Shown piece after piece: positions 7,487 through 17,100 of a stretch of DNA of 64,000 nucleotides; position 1 is the stretch's first letter; each line of letters starts with the position of its first letter. This DNA comes from Rhizobium mesosinicum (GTDB lineage Bacteria > Pseudomonadota > Alphaproteobacteria > Rhizobiales > Rhizobiaceae). The notes beneath the pieces were generated by a model. It made no database searches and was not told where the DNA came from. It worked only from the letters and a program-made list of their open reading frames with translations. Made by a program: the position numbers and the translations under genes. The stretch is from NCBI RefSeq assembly GCF_019511345.1, contig NZ_JAEUAK010000008.1:62001-126000 (forward strand), read 5' to 3'.

Positions 7487-8800
7487 ATGAAATCAGGGCA
7501 ATCAATCGAGACGTTAAAGGTGTCACGGCGTTCGCTGCTGTTTACGGGCGCGGCGGCCGGGGTTGCGGCGACGCTTGCTTCGGTTGCGGGTGCGGCCGAT
7601 CCGGTCCAGGCCGAGGCGCCCGCAGGCAAAATCCGGCCGTTCCGGGCCAATATTCCCGAGGCGGCACTTGCCGATCTTCGGCGCCGCGTTGCCGCCACCC
7701 GCTGGCCTGACGGGGAAACCGTGCACGACCGTTCGCAGGGTGTGCAGCCGGAGCGGCTGAAAGCGCTGGTGGATGAGTGGCAGTCCTCCTATGACTGGCG
7801 CAAAGCGGAGCAGAAGCTGAATTCTTTCCCGCAATTCGTAACCGGGATCGACGGAGTGGATATCCACTTCATCCATGTCCGTTCCCGCCATGAGAACGCC
7901 CTGCCGCTGATCATGACGCACGGCTGGCCGGGATCGGTCTTCGAGCTCATCGACGTGATCGGTCCGCTGACAGACCCGACCGCGTATGGCGGTGCGGCTG
8001 ATGATGCGTTCCATCTGGTGATCCCTTCGATTCCCGGCTTCGGCTTTTCCGGCAAGCCTGCGGAAACGGGTTGGAACCCGCAGCGGATTGCGGGCGCCTG
8101 GGATGTGCTGATGAAGCGGCTCGGTTATAACAGCTATGTCTCGCAGGGCGGTGACTGGGGCGCGATCGTCAGCGATGCGCTGGGGCGTCAGGCGCCCGAT
8201 GGGTTGCTTGGAATTCACGTCAACAGGGTGGAGCGCGCGACGACCTTTCCGCCGGATGCGGCGCAGGCGCTGATGAGCGGAGCGGCCGCACCCGACAGCC
8301 TGTCGCCGGAGGAAAAGTCCATCTACAAAGAGGCGCGGGATTTCCTCAACAACGGCTTCGGCTATGCGGCGATCATGGGAACTCGTCCGGAAACGATCGG
8401 CTACGGGCTTGCGGATTCTCCCGTGGGGCTTGCGGCCTGGCTTTATGACAAGATCGCCGACTGGGTGTTTAGCCGCGGCGATCCGGAACGGGCGCTCGGC
8501 CGGCAAGCCATTCTCGACAATATCACGCTCTATTGGCTCACCAATACCGGACCTTCAAGCGGACGCATCTATTGGGAGAATGTGGCAGCCGGCGCGAAGC
8601 TGGAGCCCGTCAAGGTTCCGGCCGCCGTGACTGTCTTTCCCGGCGAGGTTTACCGGCCACCGCGGCGCTGGCTCGGCAGAGCCTATCCGCAGCTGATCTA
8701 CTACAATGCAACCGCAAAAGGCGGGCATTTCGCTGCCTGGGAGGAGCCAGAACTCTTCGCCCAGGAAGTCCGAGCCGCGTTCAGGACATTGCGCTCTTAG
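7487..8800 (+). CDS. Epoxide hydrolase family protein with Tat signal
   Basis: A 437-residue epoxide-hydrolase-family enzyme. The N-terminus has a twin-arginine signal (SRRSLLFTGAAAG), followed by the EHN N-terminal domain (IRPFRANIPEAALADLRRRV, ATRWPD) and the alpha/beta core with HGWPGSVFE, the nucleophile D223 in QGGDWG and the late histidine in KGGHFAAWEEPE. The start is placed at the ATG at 7487 because GGAGG sits 8 bases upstream; an in-frame ATG at 7469 has no such site. The likely reaction is hydrolysis of an epoxide in the periplasm, with unknown substrate. Confidence 0.88.
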   Translation: MKSGQSIETLKVSRRSLLFTGAAAGVAATLASVAGAADPVQAEAPAGKIRPFRANIPEAALADLRRRVAATRWPDGETVHDRSQGVQPERLKALVDEWQSSYDWRKAEQKLNSFPQFVTGIDGVDIHFIHVRSRHENALPLIMTHGWPGSVFELIDVIGPLTDPTAYGGAADDAFHLVIPSIPGFGFSGKPAETGWNPQRIAGAWDVLMKRLGYNSYVSQGGDWGAIVSDALGRQAPDGLLGIHVNRVERATTFPPDAAQALMSGAAAPDSLSPEEKSIYKEARDFLNNGFGYAAIMGTRPETIGYGLADSPVGLAAWLYDKIADWVFSRGDPERALGRQAILDNITLYWLTNTGPSSGRIYWENVAAGAKLEPVKVPAAVTVFPGEVYRPPRRWLGRAYPQLIYYNATAKGGHFAAWEEPELFAQEVRAAFRTLRS

Positions 8801-8826
8801 AAGATCGCATTTCCGCACTTGGATGC

Positions 8827-8851
8827 GGAACATCGGGCTTCTTCGTCCGTT
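8827..8851 (+). promoter_or_regulatory. EcfG-type general stress promoter
   Basis: GGAAC at 8827-8831, 16 bases, CGTT at 8848-8851: an exact match to the EcfG (general stress response) consensus of alphaproteobacteria, 34 bases ahead of the start codon of the stress-protein gene at 8885. Confidence 0.75.
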
Positions 8852-8884
8852 TGCGGAGAGGAAAGACCTGGAGGAGGAACCCAA

Positions 8885-9655
8885 ATGAGCAATCTCCGCA
8901 ATGACAGTGCCGCCGATTTCTCAGGCGGCGAGGGCCGCAGCACGCTGACTGCTTTCTTCGACAGCCGTGACGACGCCGATCGCGCGATCGACCGGCTGAA
9001 GAACCTAGGTATCACCAACGTCAGAATGATGCCGGGATATGAAGCCGATGGCGACAAGGCCGGCGTTGCCGGCGACGACCGTGGCGGTTTCTGGTCGAAG
9101 CTGGAGGACTGGCTGTTTCCGGATGAGGACCGGTCGATTTATGCCGAAGCCCTGCGCCGTGGCGGCTTTCTGATCTCCGTCGAGGTTGACGATGCGACCT
9201 ACGGTATCGCCCATGACATTCTCGACGATGAAGGCTGCATCGACATGGATGAGCGTGCGGACCTCTGGCGCGCAGAAGGCTGGAATATCAGCAAGTCGAA
9301 CGAAACCCTCGCGGCATCGCGATATGATGCGAGCCGGGCTCGTGAGACTGACGATGCCGAGCGTGCCCGGCAGGCAAGCGCTGTGCAGGACGACGTCTTT
9401 GCAGCCGGAGCGGCCGGTCCGGCCGCGCCGACCGGAGGTGTTACCGGCCGGCTCGATCCGGACGCGCCGCCCCGCGTTCGCGCCTACGATCTCGATGACG
9501 AGGCGCCGCTCGATCAGGAACTGCGTGACGATATCATGCCGACAGGACATCACCGCACGGTGGAGGAATCCGAGGAGCGTGCGGAACGTGAGCTTCGCCA
9601 GGCGCAGGACGTGGACGGGATGCGGCAGGAGCAGACCCTGCCGCGCGGCCGATAA
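8885..9655 (+). CDS. Probable general stress protein of unknown function
   Basis: A 256-residue acidic hydrophilic protein. Residues 17-55 (STLTAFFDSRDDADRAIDRLKNLGI) and the GGFLISVEVDD stretch resemble the general-stress-protein 17M/YflT-like ferredoxin-like fold. The second half is low-complexity, rich in Ala, Asp, Glu and Arg. The ATG at 8885 is preceded by AGGAGG; the longer upstream frame is not needed. An EcfG-type promoter immediately upstream points to induction in the general stress response. No catalytic motif is visible, so only the regulatory context is informative. Confidence 0.75.
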   Translation: MSNLRNDSAADFSGGEGRSTLTAFFDSRDDADRAIDRLKNLGITNVRMMPGYEADGDKAGVAGDDRGGFWSKLEDWLFPDEDRSIYAEALRRGGFLISVEVDDATYGIAHDILDDEGCIDMDERADLWRAEGWNISKSNETLAASRYDASRARETDDAERARQASAVQDDVFAAGAAGPAAPTGGVTGRLDPDAPPRVRAYDLDDEAPLDQELRDDIMPTGHHRTVEESEERAERELRQAQDVDGMRQEQTLPRGR

Positions 9656-9706
9656 TGGTCTGAAGTCAGCCGCGGTTTGAAACGGGGCGTCGTTCTCCGA
9701 CGCTCC

Positions 9707-10459
9707 TTAATGCGCCGTACCGTCGACGATGACGTGGTCGTGATCCCTTGAGCATTTCTCGATGCGGGCATGGATCTTGTAGACCTCGCGCAGCATATCG
9801 ACGGTGACGACATCGCGCGGCTTGCCACAGGCGCGCATGCGGCCGTTCTGGATGATCAGCACCTTGTCGGCGAAGCGCAGCGCCTGGTTCAGATCATGGA
9901 TGGCGATCAGCACGATCATGCCGCGCTTGCGGGCCTGGCGCTGCATGAAATCGAGCACTTCCACCTGGCGGTGAAGATCGAGCGCGCTGGTCGGCTCGTC
10001 CATCAGCATGATCTCGGGCTCGCGCACCAGCGCCTGGGCGATGGAGACAAGCTGGCGCTGGCCGCCGGAGAGAGCGCCGAGGTCGCGGAAGGCGATCGCC
10101 TCGATATTCAACGCCTTCATGATGTCGTCGATCAGCCTCAGATCCTGATCGCCGACACCCCAGGACTGGCCCTGCTTGCGGGCAAGAAGGATGGACTCGT
10201 AGACCGTCAGCACCGCATTGGCCGAGGTATCCTGCGGCATGTAGCTGATGGCGTTTTTGGTCTTTGCGCCCTCGACCAGCACGTTTCCCGGCCCTTTCAG
10301 GAGGCCGGTGATGCGCTTGAAAAGCGTCGATTTGCCGGCGGCATTCGGGCCGATGACGGCGACGAGTTCGCCGGCAGTCAGCTTCGGCGTCGTCACGTTT
10401 TCGACGAAGAGCTTGCGGCCGTGATAGGCGCCGACCGACTGCAGCTGAAGCGCTACCAT
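9707..10459 (-). CDS. Iron-siderophore-type ABC transporter ATP-binding protein
   Basis: A 250-residue ATPase of the FecE/FhuC class. Walker A is GPNAAGKST (about 38-46), the signature is LSGGQRQ and Walker B IMLMDEPTS, followed by the switch histidine IHDLNQALRF. It is the last gene of a binding-protein/permease/ATPase operon and overlaps the end of the permease gene by 7 bases. It would power import of a ferric chelate across the inner membrane. Confidence 0.92.
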   Translation of the reverse strand: MVALQLQSVGAYHGRKLFVENVTTPKLTAGELVAVIGPNAAGKSTLFKRITGLLKGPGNVLVEGAKTKNAISYMPQDTSANAVLTVYESILLARKQGQSWGVGDQDLRLIDDIMKALNIEAIAFRDLGALSGGQRQLVSIAQALVREPEIMLMDEPTSALDLHRQVEVLDFMQRQARKRGMIVLIAIHDLNQALRFADKVLIIQNGRMRACGKPRDVVTVDMLREVYKIHARIEKCSRDHDHVIVDGTAH

Positions 10460-11523
10460 GAGCGGCTCCTGTTCGAGAGGATGAGGGAGAAGAAGAAGGG
10501 CACGCCGACGAGCGCGGTGATGATGCCGATCGGGAAGACGACGCCCGGGATGATCGACTTCGAGACGACTGACGTCAGCGAGAGCAGCAGCGCGCCCGAA
10601 AGAATCGAGCCCGGCAGGAAGAAGCGCTGGTCTTCGCCGAGGATCATGCGGGCGATATGCGGGCCGACGAGGCCGACGAAGCCGATCGTGCCGACGAAGC
10701 TGACAGGCACGGCGGCCAGCAGCGAGATGATCAGCATCGTTTCCAGCCGGATGCGGCGCACGTTGACGCCGAAGCTTGCCGCTTTGTCTTCGCCGAGGCG
10801 GATCGCGGTCAGCGCCCAGGCGTGGCGGGCAAAGAGCGGCAGGGATATCAGCAAGACGGCAAGCGTGATCCAGATCTTAGGCCAGGTGGCCTTGGTCAGG
10901 CTGCCCATGGTCCAGAACACGACGGCGGAGAGCGCCTGTTCGGAGGCGAGATATTGCAGGAAGGCGAGAGCCGCATTGAAGGTAAAGACGAGCGCGATGC
11001 CGAGCAGTACGACCGTCTGCACCGAGACGCCGCGCGCCTGCGAGATGAAATGGATGAAGAGCGTCGCAACCAGTGCCATGATGAAGGCATTGACCGGTAC
11101 GAGCAGACCGGCAGCAACGGGCAGGATCGGCACGCTGGTGACGATGGCGAGTGCAGCGCCGAAGCTTGCTGCGGCGGAAATACCTAGGGTGAAGGGGCTT
11201 GCCAGCGGATTGGCAAGGATCGTCTGCATCTGGGCTCCCGCGACCGAGAGCGAGGCGCCGACGACGATCGCCATGACGGCGACCGGCATGCGGATATCCC
11301 AGACGACGGCGCGCACTTGTGCCGAGACTGCGTCGGGGTCGAGGAGGGCGGTCACGACTTCGCCGAGGCCGTAGCGGGCCGGCCCCCAGGCGAGATCGAC
11401 GGCGAAGGACAGGCAGAGCGCTGCCGTCATGGCAACGAGGATCACAAGCTTGCGGCGGGCGAGGGCGCGGTAGCGCGCCCTGCCTTCCTCGGCTTCGATC
11501 GGCATGGCGGCGATCTCTGCCAT
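10453..11523 (-). CDS. FecCD-family iron-siderophore ABC permease
   Basis: A 356-residue FecCD/BtuC-type permease with about nine or ten membrane segments. Family landmarks include ILANPLASPFTLGISAAASFGAA, GFVGLVGPHIARMILG and GALLLSLTSVVSKSIIPG. The ATG at 11523 is chosen because the longer frame runs back into the binding-protein gene, which ends 5 bases away. A single permease gene implies a homodimeric channel. Confidence 0.92.
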   Translation of the reverse strand: MAEIAAMPIEAEEGRARYRALARRKLVILVAMTAALCLSFAVDLAWGPARYGLGEVVTALLDPDAVSAQVRAVVWDIRMPVAVMAIVVGASLSVAGAQMQTILANPLASPFTLGISAAASFGAALAIVTSVPILPVAAGLLVPVNAFIMALVATLFIHFISQARGVSVQTVVLLGIALVFTFNAALAFLQYLASEQALSAVVFWTMGSLTKATWPKIWITLAVLLISLPLFARHAWALTAIRLGEDKAASFGVNVRRIRLETMLIISLLAAVPVSFVGTIGFVGLVGPHIARMILGEDQRFFLPGSILSGALLLSLTSVVSKSIIPGVVFPIGIITALVGVPFFFSLILSNRSRSW

Positions 11524-11528
11524 GACGC

Positions 11529-12665
11529 TTACTTTCCGGCCTTGGCGTCGATCCAGTAACCCGGCTGATAGGCGACGGGCAGGAACTTCTCGTGGAATTC
11601 CTTGAAGGTCGCATCCGGATCGAGATCGGCAAAGAGGTCCGGATGGAACCACTTGGCCAGCTGCTGTACGGCGACGAACTGGTAGGGGCTCGTATAGAAC
11701 TGGTGCCAGATCGCGTGCACATTGCCGTCGGCAACGGCCTTGGAGCCGGTGAAGGCCGGGTTCTGCATCAGCGCATCGAGCGCCTTGCGGCTGTCGTCGG
11801 CGGCGCCGGCAGCGGCCGGGCCGACATTGACGTAGTCCTTGGCGTCCTTGGTCTGGCTCCAGTTCGAGCCGGTGACGACAACGACGTCTGGGTTAGAGGC
11901 GACGACCTGCTCGGCATTGATCGAGCCGGTATAGCCGGGCAGGAAATCGGAGCCGAGATTATGGCCGCCGGCCCAATCGACCATCAGGCCGAAATTGTCG
12001 GGACCGAAGGTGCCGCAGCACTCGACGAGGCCGGCGGCGCGATACATGAAGACATCAGGCTTCTTCGGGTTGGCTTCCTTCAGCTTGTCGGTGACGCGCG
12101 CCATCTGCGCTTTCCAATAGGCGGCGACGGCGTCGGCGCGGTCTTCATGGCCGAAGAGCTTGCCGAGTATCTTCAGGCTCGGCTCGGTATTGGCGAGGAT
12201 GTGTTCGCGGAAATCGATGTAGACGATCTTCACGCCGATCTTGTTCAGCATGTCCTCGAGCTTCACCTCGTCGGCCGCCTTTTTGTTGCCGATCGGCAGC
12301 AGCATGACGTCGGGGTGAAGGGCGACCACGGTCTCCGTCTGCAGCGTGCCGTCCGTCAGGTTGCCGAGGAAGGGCAGGTCCTTGGCCTTGGGGAATTTCT
12401 CGACATAGGCGTTGAAGCCGTCCTTGTCGGTCGTCCAGAGATCGTTGCGCCAGCCGACGATCTTGGCGAAAGGATCGTCCCTCTCGATCGGGGCGACGGC
12501 ATAGAGCATGCGGCCTTCGCCGAGAATCACACGCTCGACCGGCTTGTCGAAGGTGACCTCGCGGCCGGCGACATCCTTGATGGTGAAAGGACCGGCAAAG
12601 ACCGAGAACGGCAACAGTACCGCAACTGCGGCTGCGATCAGCGCAAGCAATTTCATAAAATTCAT
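11529..12665 (-). CDS. Periplasmic iron-siderophore binding protein
   Basis: A 378-residue FepB/BtuF-type substrate-binding protein. Residues 1-24 form a signal peptide (FMKLLALIAAAVAVLLPFSVFAGP) with no lipobox. The mature protein begins FTIKDVAGREVTFDKPVERVIL, typical of cluster-A-II binders. An unusual CC pair occurs in LVECCGTFGPDNFG. The start at 12665 follows GGAGAGAGTTTCCAG. First gene of the importer operon, with an iron-response box 48-62 bases upstream. Ligand likely a ferric siderophore or haem-like chelate. Confidence 0.9.
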   Translation of the reverse strand: MNFMKLLALIAAAVAVLLPFSVFAGPFTIKDVAGREVTFDKPVERVILGEGRMLYAVAPIERDDPFAKIVGWRNDLWTTDKDGFNAYVEKFPKAKDLPFLGNLTDGTLQTETVVALHPDVMLLPIGNKKAADEVKLEDMLNKIGVKIVYIDFREHILANTEPSLKILGKLFGHEDRADAVAAYWKAQMARVTDKLKEANPKKPDVFMYRAAGLVECCGTFGPDNFGLMVDWAGGHNLGSDFLPGYTGSINAEQVVASNPDVVVVTGSNWSQTKDAKDYVNVGPAAAGAADDSRKALDALMQNPAFTGSKAVADGNVHAIWHQFYTSPYQFVAVQQLAKWFHPDLFADLDPDATFKEFHEKFLPVAYQPGYWIDAKAGK

Positions 12666-12712
12666 CTGGAAACTCTCTCCGTCCTCGGTTATTTCCCGAG
12701 GCATAGAAAAAC

Positions 12713-12727
12713 TGACTTTTGGAATCA
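12713..12727. promoter_or_regulatory. RirA-type iron-responsive operator (TGA-N9-TCA)
   Basis: TGACTTTTGGAATCA at 12713-12727 fits the rhizobial IRO box TGA-N9-TCA recognised by RirA. It lies in the 114-base divergent region between the siderophore importer operon and the methyltransferase gene, so it could repress both in iron-replete cells. The assignment is by pattern only. Confidence 0.6.
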
Positions 12728-12779
12728 AGTTTTATGTTTTAGAGCTTTTCCAAAGTAAGTCCGGCGCTGGGTGCAGACG

Positions 12780-13568
12780 ATGAATACGATGAACACGAAT
12801 TACTCCATTCGCGATGAAATCCGGGATTTCTGGTCGGAAAGGGCGGCGACCTTCGACGAGAGCGTCGGCCACGAAATCTTTTCGGAAGCGGAGCGAAAAG
12901 GCTGGCAGCGGCTTATCCGCAAGCATCTCGGCGAGGGGCAGGGACGCGCCGCGCTCGACCTTGCCTGCGGTACGGCTGTCATTTCCCATCTCATGCATGA
13001 GGCAGGGTTCAAGGTGACGGGGCTCGACTGGTCGGATGCGATGCTGGCGCAGGCGCGCGCCAAGGCCAAGAAGCGCGGCACTGATATCCGCTTCGTGTCG
13101 GGCGATGCGGAAAATACCATGGAAGCGAAGGAAAGCTACGACGTGATCACCAACCGGCACCTCGTCTGGACGCTGGTCGATCCGCCCTCGGCCTTTCGCG
13201 AATGGTTCTCGGTGCTGAAGCCCGGTGGCAAGGTGCTGATCGTCGACGGCAATATGGGCAAGGAGACGTTTGTGAAGGGGCTGCAGAAGCTCTGGACGAA
13301 GCTGACCGGCAAGGCGCCGGCCAGCCATATGAAGCCGGAGATGATGGCCCGCCATCAGGCAATCCGCTCGCGCGTCTATTTCTCCGACACGATGCCGGCC
13401 GAAGCAATCGTCGAGCTGCTGCGCCAGGCGGGCTTCGACAATATCGTCGTCGACCGCAAGCTCTCGGATATCCATTGGGCGCAGGCGCGCAAGATGCCTT
13501 TCCTGCGGGGGCTGGAGCGGATGGTGCAGGACCGTTTTGCGATCTGCGCGACGAAGCCGCTGGCTTAG
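12780..13568 (+). CDS. Class I SAM-dependent methyltransferase
   Basis: A 262-residue methyltransferase. Motif I is LDLACGTAVISHLMHEAG (about residues 56-73), then GLDWSDAMLAQARAKA for the acidic ribose-binding loop and KPGGKVLIVDGN for the post-III strand. It is divergent from the ferric-chelate importer with a shared iron box, a pairing seen near siderophore uptake genes, so it may modify an imported chelate. Start may be the ATG at 12780 or an in-frame GTG at 12771; no strong ribosome-binding site decides. Confidence 0.85.
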   Translation: MNTMNTNYSIRDEIRDFWSERAATFDESVGHEIFSEAERKGWQRLIRKHLGEGQGRAALDLACGTAVISHLMHEAGFKVTGLDWSDAMLAQARAKAKKRGTDIRFVSGDAENTMEAKESYDVITNRHLVWTLVDPPSAFREWFSVLKPGGKVLIVDGNMGKETFVKGLQKLWTKLTGKAPASHMKPEMMARHQAIRSRVYFSDTMPAEAIVELLRQAGFDNIVVDRKLSDIHWAQARKMPFLRGLERMVQDRFAICATKPLA

Positions 13569-13607
13569 GTTTTTTGCGGGTGCAGCCGTGTGACCGGCGC
13601 CGCGTGG

Positions 13608-13988
13608 TTATTGACGTGCCTGATGTCCCTTACCGATGAGCCTTGCGAGCGATCCGGCTATTTCGCGGGAATCGGCCGGTTTTGATATCAGCGGCACCTC
13701 GGAGAGGGACGAGGGAATGACGAGCTGGTCGTAGCCGCTCGTAAACAGGAAGGGAACTTGCCTTTGCCGCAGAAGCTCGGCGATCGGAAAGCTCAACTCG
13801 CCTCCGAGATTGATATCGATCACTGCGCCGTCGAGTTCGGAAGCATTTTCAATCGCCGCCGCGGCCTGTGCGACGCTTGAAAACGGGCCAAGTATGGTTG
13901 CGCCGCGCCGTTGGAGGGTTTCCGCAAGGTCGACCGCTATCAGGTATTCGTCTTCGACAACGAGTATATGGCCTAGCGTTTCTTCCAC
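13608..13988 (-). CDS. Single-domain response regulator
   Basis: A 126-residue receiver domain with no output domain. Acidic pocket VVEDE (residues 10-14), phospho-acceptor D58 in AVIDINLGG, T/S in FTSGY and K in LISKPAD are all present. It is divergent from the CheB-CheR-kinase fusion gene, and resembles the receiver gene on the other side of that kinase. Likely phosphorylated by the HWE kinase and passing or draining the phosphoryl group. Confidence 0.9.
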   Translation of the reverse strand: MEETLGHILVVEDEYLIAVDLAETLQRRGATILGPFSSVAQAAAAIENASELDGAVIDINLGGELSFPIAELLRQRQVPFLFTSGYDQLVIPSSLSEVPLISKPADSREIAGSLARLIGKGHQARQ

Positions 13989-14129
13989 CTGAGCGCTCCA
14001 TCTCAGCCCTGCTATAGGTGGGGAAATATAGTAGGATTCCCACTAGTAAATGGAGATTGCCAAAGAGAAGTCTGCTGCCTAATTCTACGGGTGAAAGGGC
14101 CGCGGTCTTCGGTCTTGAGGAGCGGTGAC

Positions 14130-17100
14130 ATGACGCAGGCAAACTCGAAATTCCCGATCGTCGGCATTGGAGCTTCGGCGGGCGGGATCCCCGCGATGGA
14201 AGGCTTCTTCCAGGGCTTGACCGAGCCTTGCGGCATGGCGTTCGTGATCGTGACCCATTTGAACCCGGGGCGTGAAAGCCGTCTGCACGAGGTCATTGCC
14301 CGCTACACCGACATGGAGGTGGTGCTTGCCGCCGACAAGGTGACGATGGTTCCCGACACAGTCTACGTTATGCCGGAAAATGTGGTGATGAGCCTCCATG
14401 ACGGCGTGCTTTCGGTCAAGCAGCTCGATGTCAATTCCAGGGAGCGCAAGCCCATCGATGTTTTCTTCGGCGAGCTTGCTAAAGACCAGGGCGAATATGC
14501 CGTCGGCGTCGTCCTGTCCGGCGGCGATGGCGACGGGACACTCGGGGTCAAAGCCATCAAGGAGCGGGGCGGGCTGACGATAGCGCAGATCGCCGACGGC
14601 TCAGGTCCACGCAATCCGGATATGCCGCAGAGCGCGATTGCCAGCGGCCTTATCGATCTCGCCCTGCCGGCAGAGCAGATGGGTGAAAAGCTGGTGGCCT
14701 TCGCCCGCAGCTTCTCGTTTCTTTCCCACATCGGAGACGCTGGCGAACACAGCAAGGCTGGAGATCTCGAACGGGCTCGCGAGCGTATCTATGCGATCCT
14801 TCGCAACCAGACCGGCCATGATTTTTCCGGGTACAAGACGAAGACATTTCTGCGGCGCGTGCGCCGGCGCATGCAGGTCCGGCAATTGAAGTCCATTGAG
14901 GCCTATGTCGATTTGCTGGAGCAGGATCCCGATGAGGTTTCGAGGCTTTTCAGCGATCTGTTGATCAACGTGACCAATTTCTTCCGCGATGCCGAGGCAT
15001 TCTCGCTGCTTGAAACCACTGTCATCCCGCAATTGTTTGCCGGCAGGACAGCGACCGATACGGTACGTATCTGGGTGCCGGGCTGCGCAACCGGCGAGGA
15101 AGTCTACTCGATCGCCATTCTCATGCGTGAGCACATGGAGAGGCTGTCGCAGGTACCGAAGGTGCAGATATTTGCGACCGACATCGATGAACCTGCGCTG
15201 CAGATAGCCAGGACCGCGCGTTATCCGGAGGCGCTGCTGGAGGGCGTTTCTAGCGCGCGCAAGAAGAAATTCTTCAGCAGCGACGGGGCCAGCTTCGTCG
15301 TCAGCAGCAACATCCGCGAGCTGTGCATCTTTTCGCCGCACAGCGTCATTCGCGACCCGCCGTTTTCGCGCATGGACCTCGTGTCCTGCCGCAACCTGCT
15401 GATTTATCTCGGACCTGAAATACAGAACCGGGTCATCCCGACATTCCACTATGCGCTCAAGCCCGGCGGCTACCTCTTTCTCGGTACTTCGGAAGGGATC
15501 GGCCAGCACGGCGATCTCTTTACCACCATCGATAAGAAGAACCGTATCTATCAGGCGCGGGAACATGCCAATGCGCACCGTCTTCCGATCCTGATCGGGG
15601 ACGAACGATATACACCTTTTTCGGCGTCTGCGAGAATCGAGTCGCGCGGCATTGGCGGCGTACAGCTGCGGCAGGCGGTCGAAGCGCAGGTGCTGGAATC
15701 ATTCGCGCCCGCTCACGTCGTGGTGAATGCGGACGGTGATGTCCTCTATTCGTCCGGGCGCACGAGCAAATTTCTGGAAGTGCCGCAGGGAGCGCCAAGC
15801 CGCCAGCTGATCAACATGGCAAGGCGGGATCTGCGGCTTGATCTGAGGGCAGCCTTGCGCGAGTGCGCATCGTCCAGACAGCGTGTCACCAAGGAAAACA
15901 TTGTCGTTGATGACGATGATGGCCGCGTCCAGCTGGTGACGCTGGCGGTCGAGCCGCTCGGCAATCGCGGGTCAGGCGAAGCACTCTATGTGGTTCTGTT
16001 TCAAACCGTCGGACCGTCGCAGGCGCGCTCGGAAGCCGAACATGCCCAGCGAAAGCAGGAAGGGACCGCCGACCTCGAAAGGGAGCTGCGCGACACACGC
16101 GAGCGCCTGCAGTCGACGATCGAGGAATATGAAACGGCGCTCGAAGAGCTGAAGTCATCCAACGAGGAGCTGGTATCGGTCAACGAAGAGGCGCAATCCT
16201 CCAACGAGGAGCTCGAGGCATCCAAGGAGGAAATGCAGTCTCTCAACGAAGAGCTCAACACGATCAATGCCGAGCTCAACAGCAAGGTTGAGGAGCTCGA
16301 CCGGGCCAATAACGACCTCAGAAACCTCTTCGACGCTACGCAAATCGCGACGATTTTTCTCGACGGCAACCTGGTCATCCGCAATTTCACGCCGGCGGCA
16401 TCGAATTTCTTCAAGCTGCGCGCGTCCGATGTCGGCCGGCCGCTGACCGAACTCTCCAGCGATATCGACTACCCGGAGCTGAACGACCACATCGCTGAAG
16501 TTTTCGCGTCAGGGCAAAACCGAGATCATCACCTCCCGCGCGACGAACAGGGGCGTCATTTTCTGGCCCGCCTCATTCCGTATCGAGGCGACAATAACAG
16601 GATCGACGGTGTGATCGTGACGCTGATCGACGTCACCACGCTGGCCGAAGCCGAAGAGCATCAGAAGGTGCTGATCTCGGAGCTCAATCATCGCGTCAAG
16701 AACATGCTCGCCGTGACGATCAGCATCGCGACCCAGACGCTGGAATCCGCAGGCTCGCCGGAGGCGTTTCACGCAGCTTTCGTCGGCCGCTTGAAGGCCA
16801 TGTCGCGGGCTTACGGCCTGCTTTCCCGCGAACACTGGAAAGAAGCGTCGGTGAAGGAGCTGATAGCCCAGGAACTGACGCCATTCGGCGCGGAGCGCAT
16901 CGCGCTCGACGGCCCGGAGTATAAACTCAATCCGCAGCGTGGGCTTGCGCTCGGGATGGTCATCCACGAGCTTGCGACCAATGCCGCCAAATACGGAGCC
17001 TTAAGCAATGGCGAGGGCCGCATCGATGTCCGGTGGCAGCTGGAAAACCATTCTTTCATCCTCGACTGGAGCGAACGCGGCGGCCCGGCTGTCGAGAAAC

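Noticed and set aside
9770..11374. 534-codon plus-strand ORF over the iron ABC genes
   Set aside because: It is antisense to the intact ATPase and permease genes, has His/Arg/Asp-rich low-complexity composition and no start signal or known domain; it is a GC-driven shadow frame.
11592..12758. 388-codon plus-strand ORF antisense to the siderophore-binding protein
   Set aside because: The minus strand encodes a clear binding protein with signal peptide; the opposite frame shows no motif.
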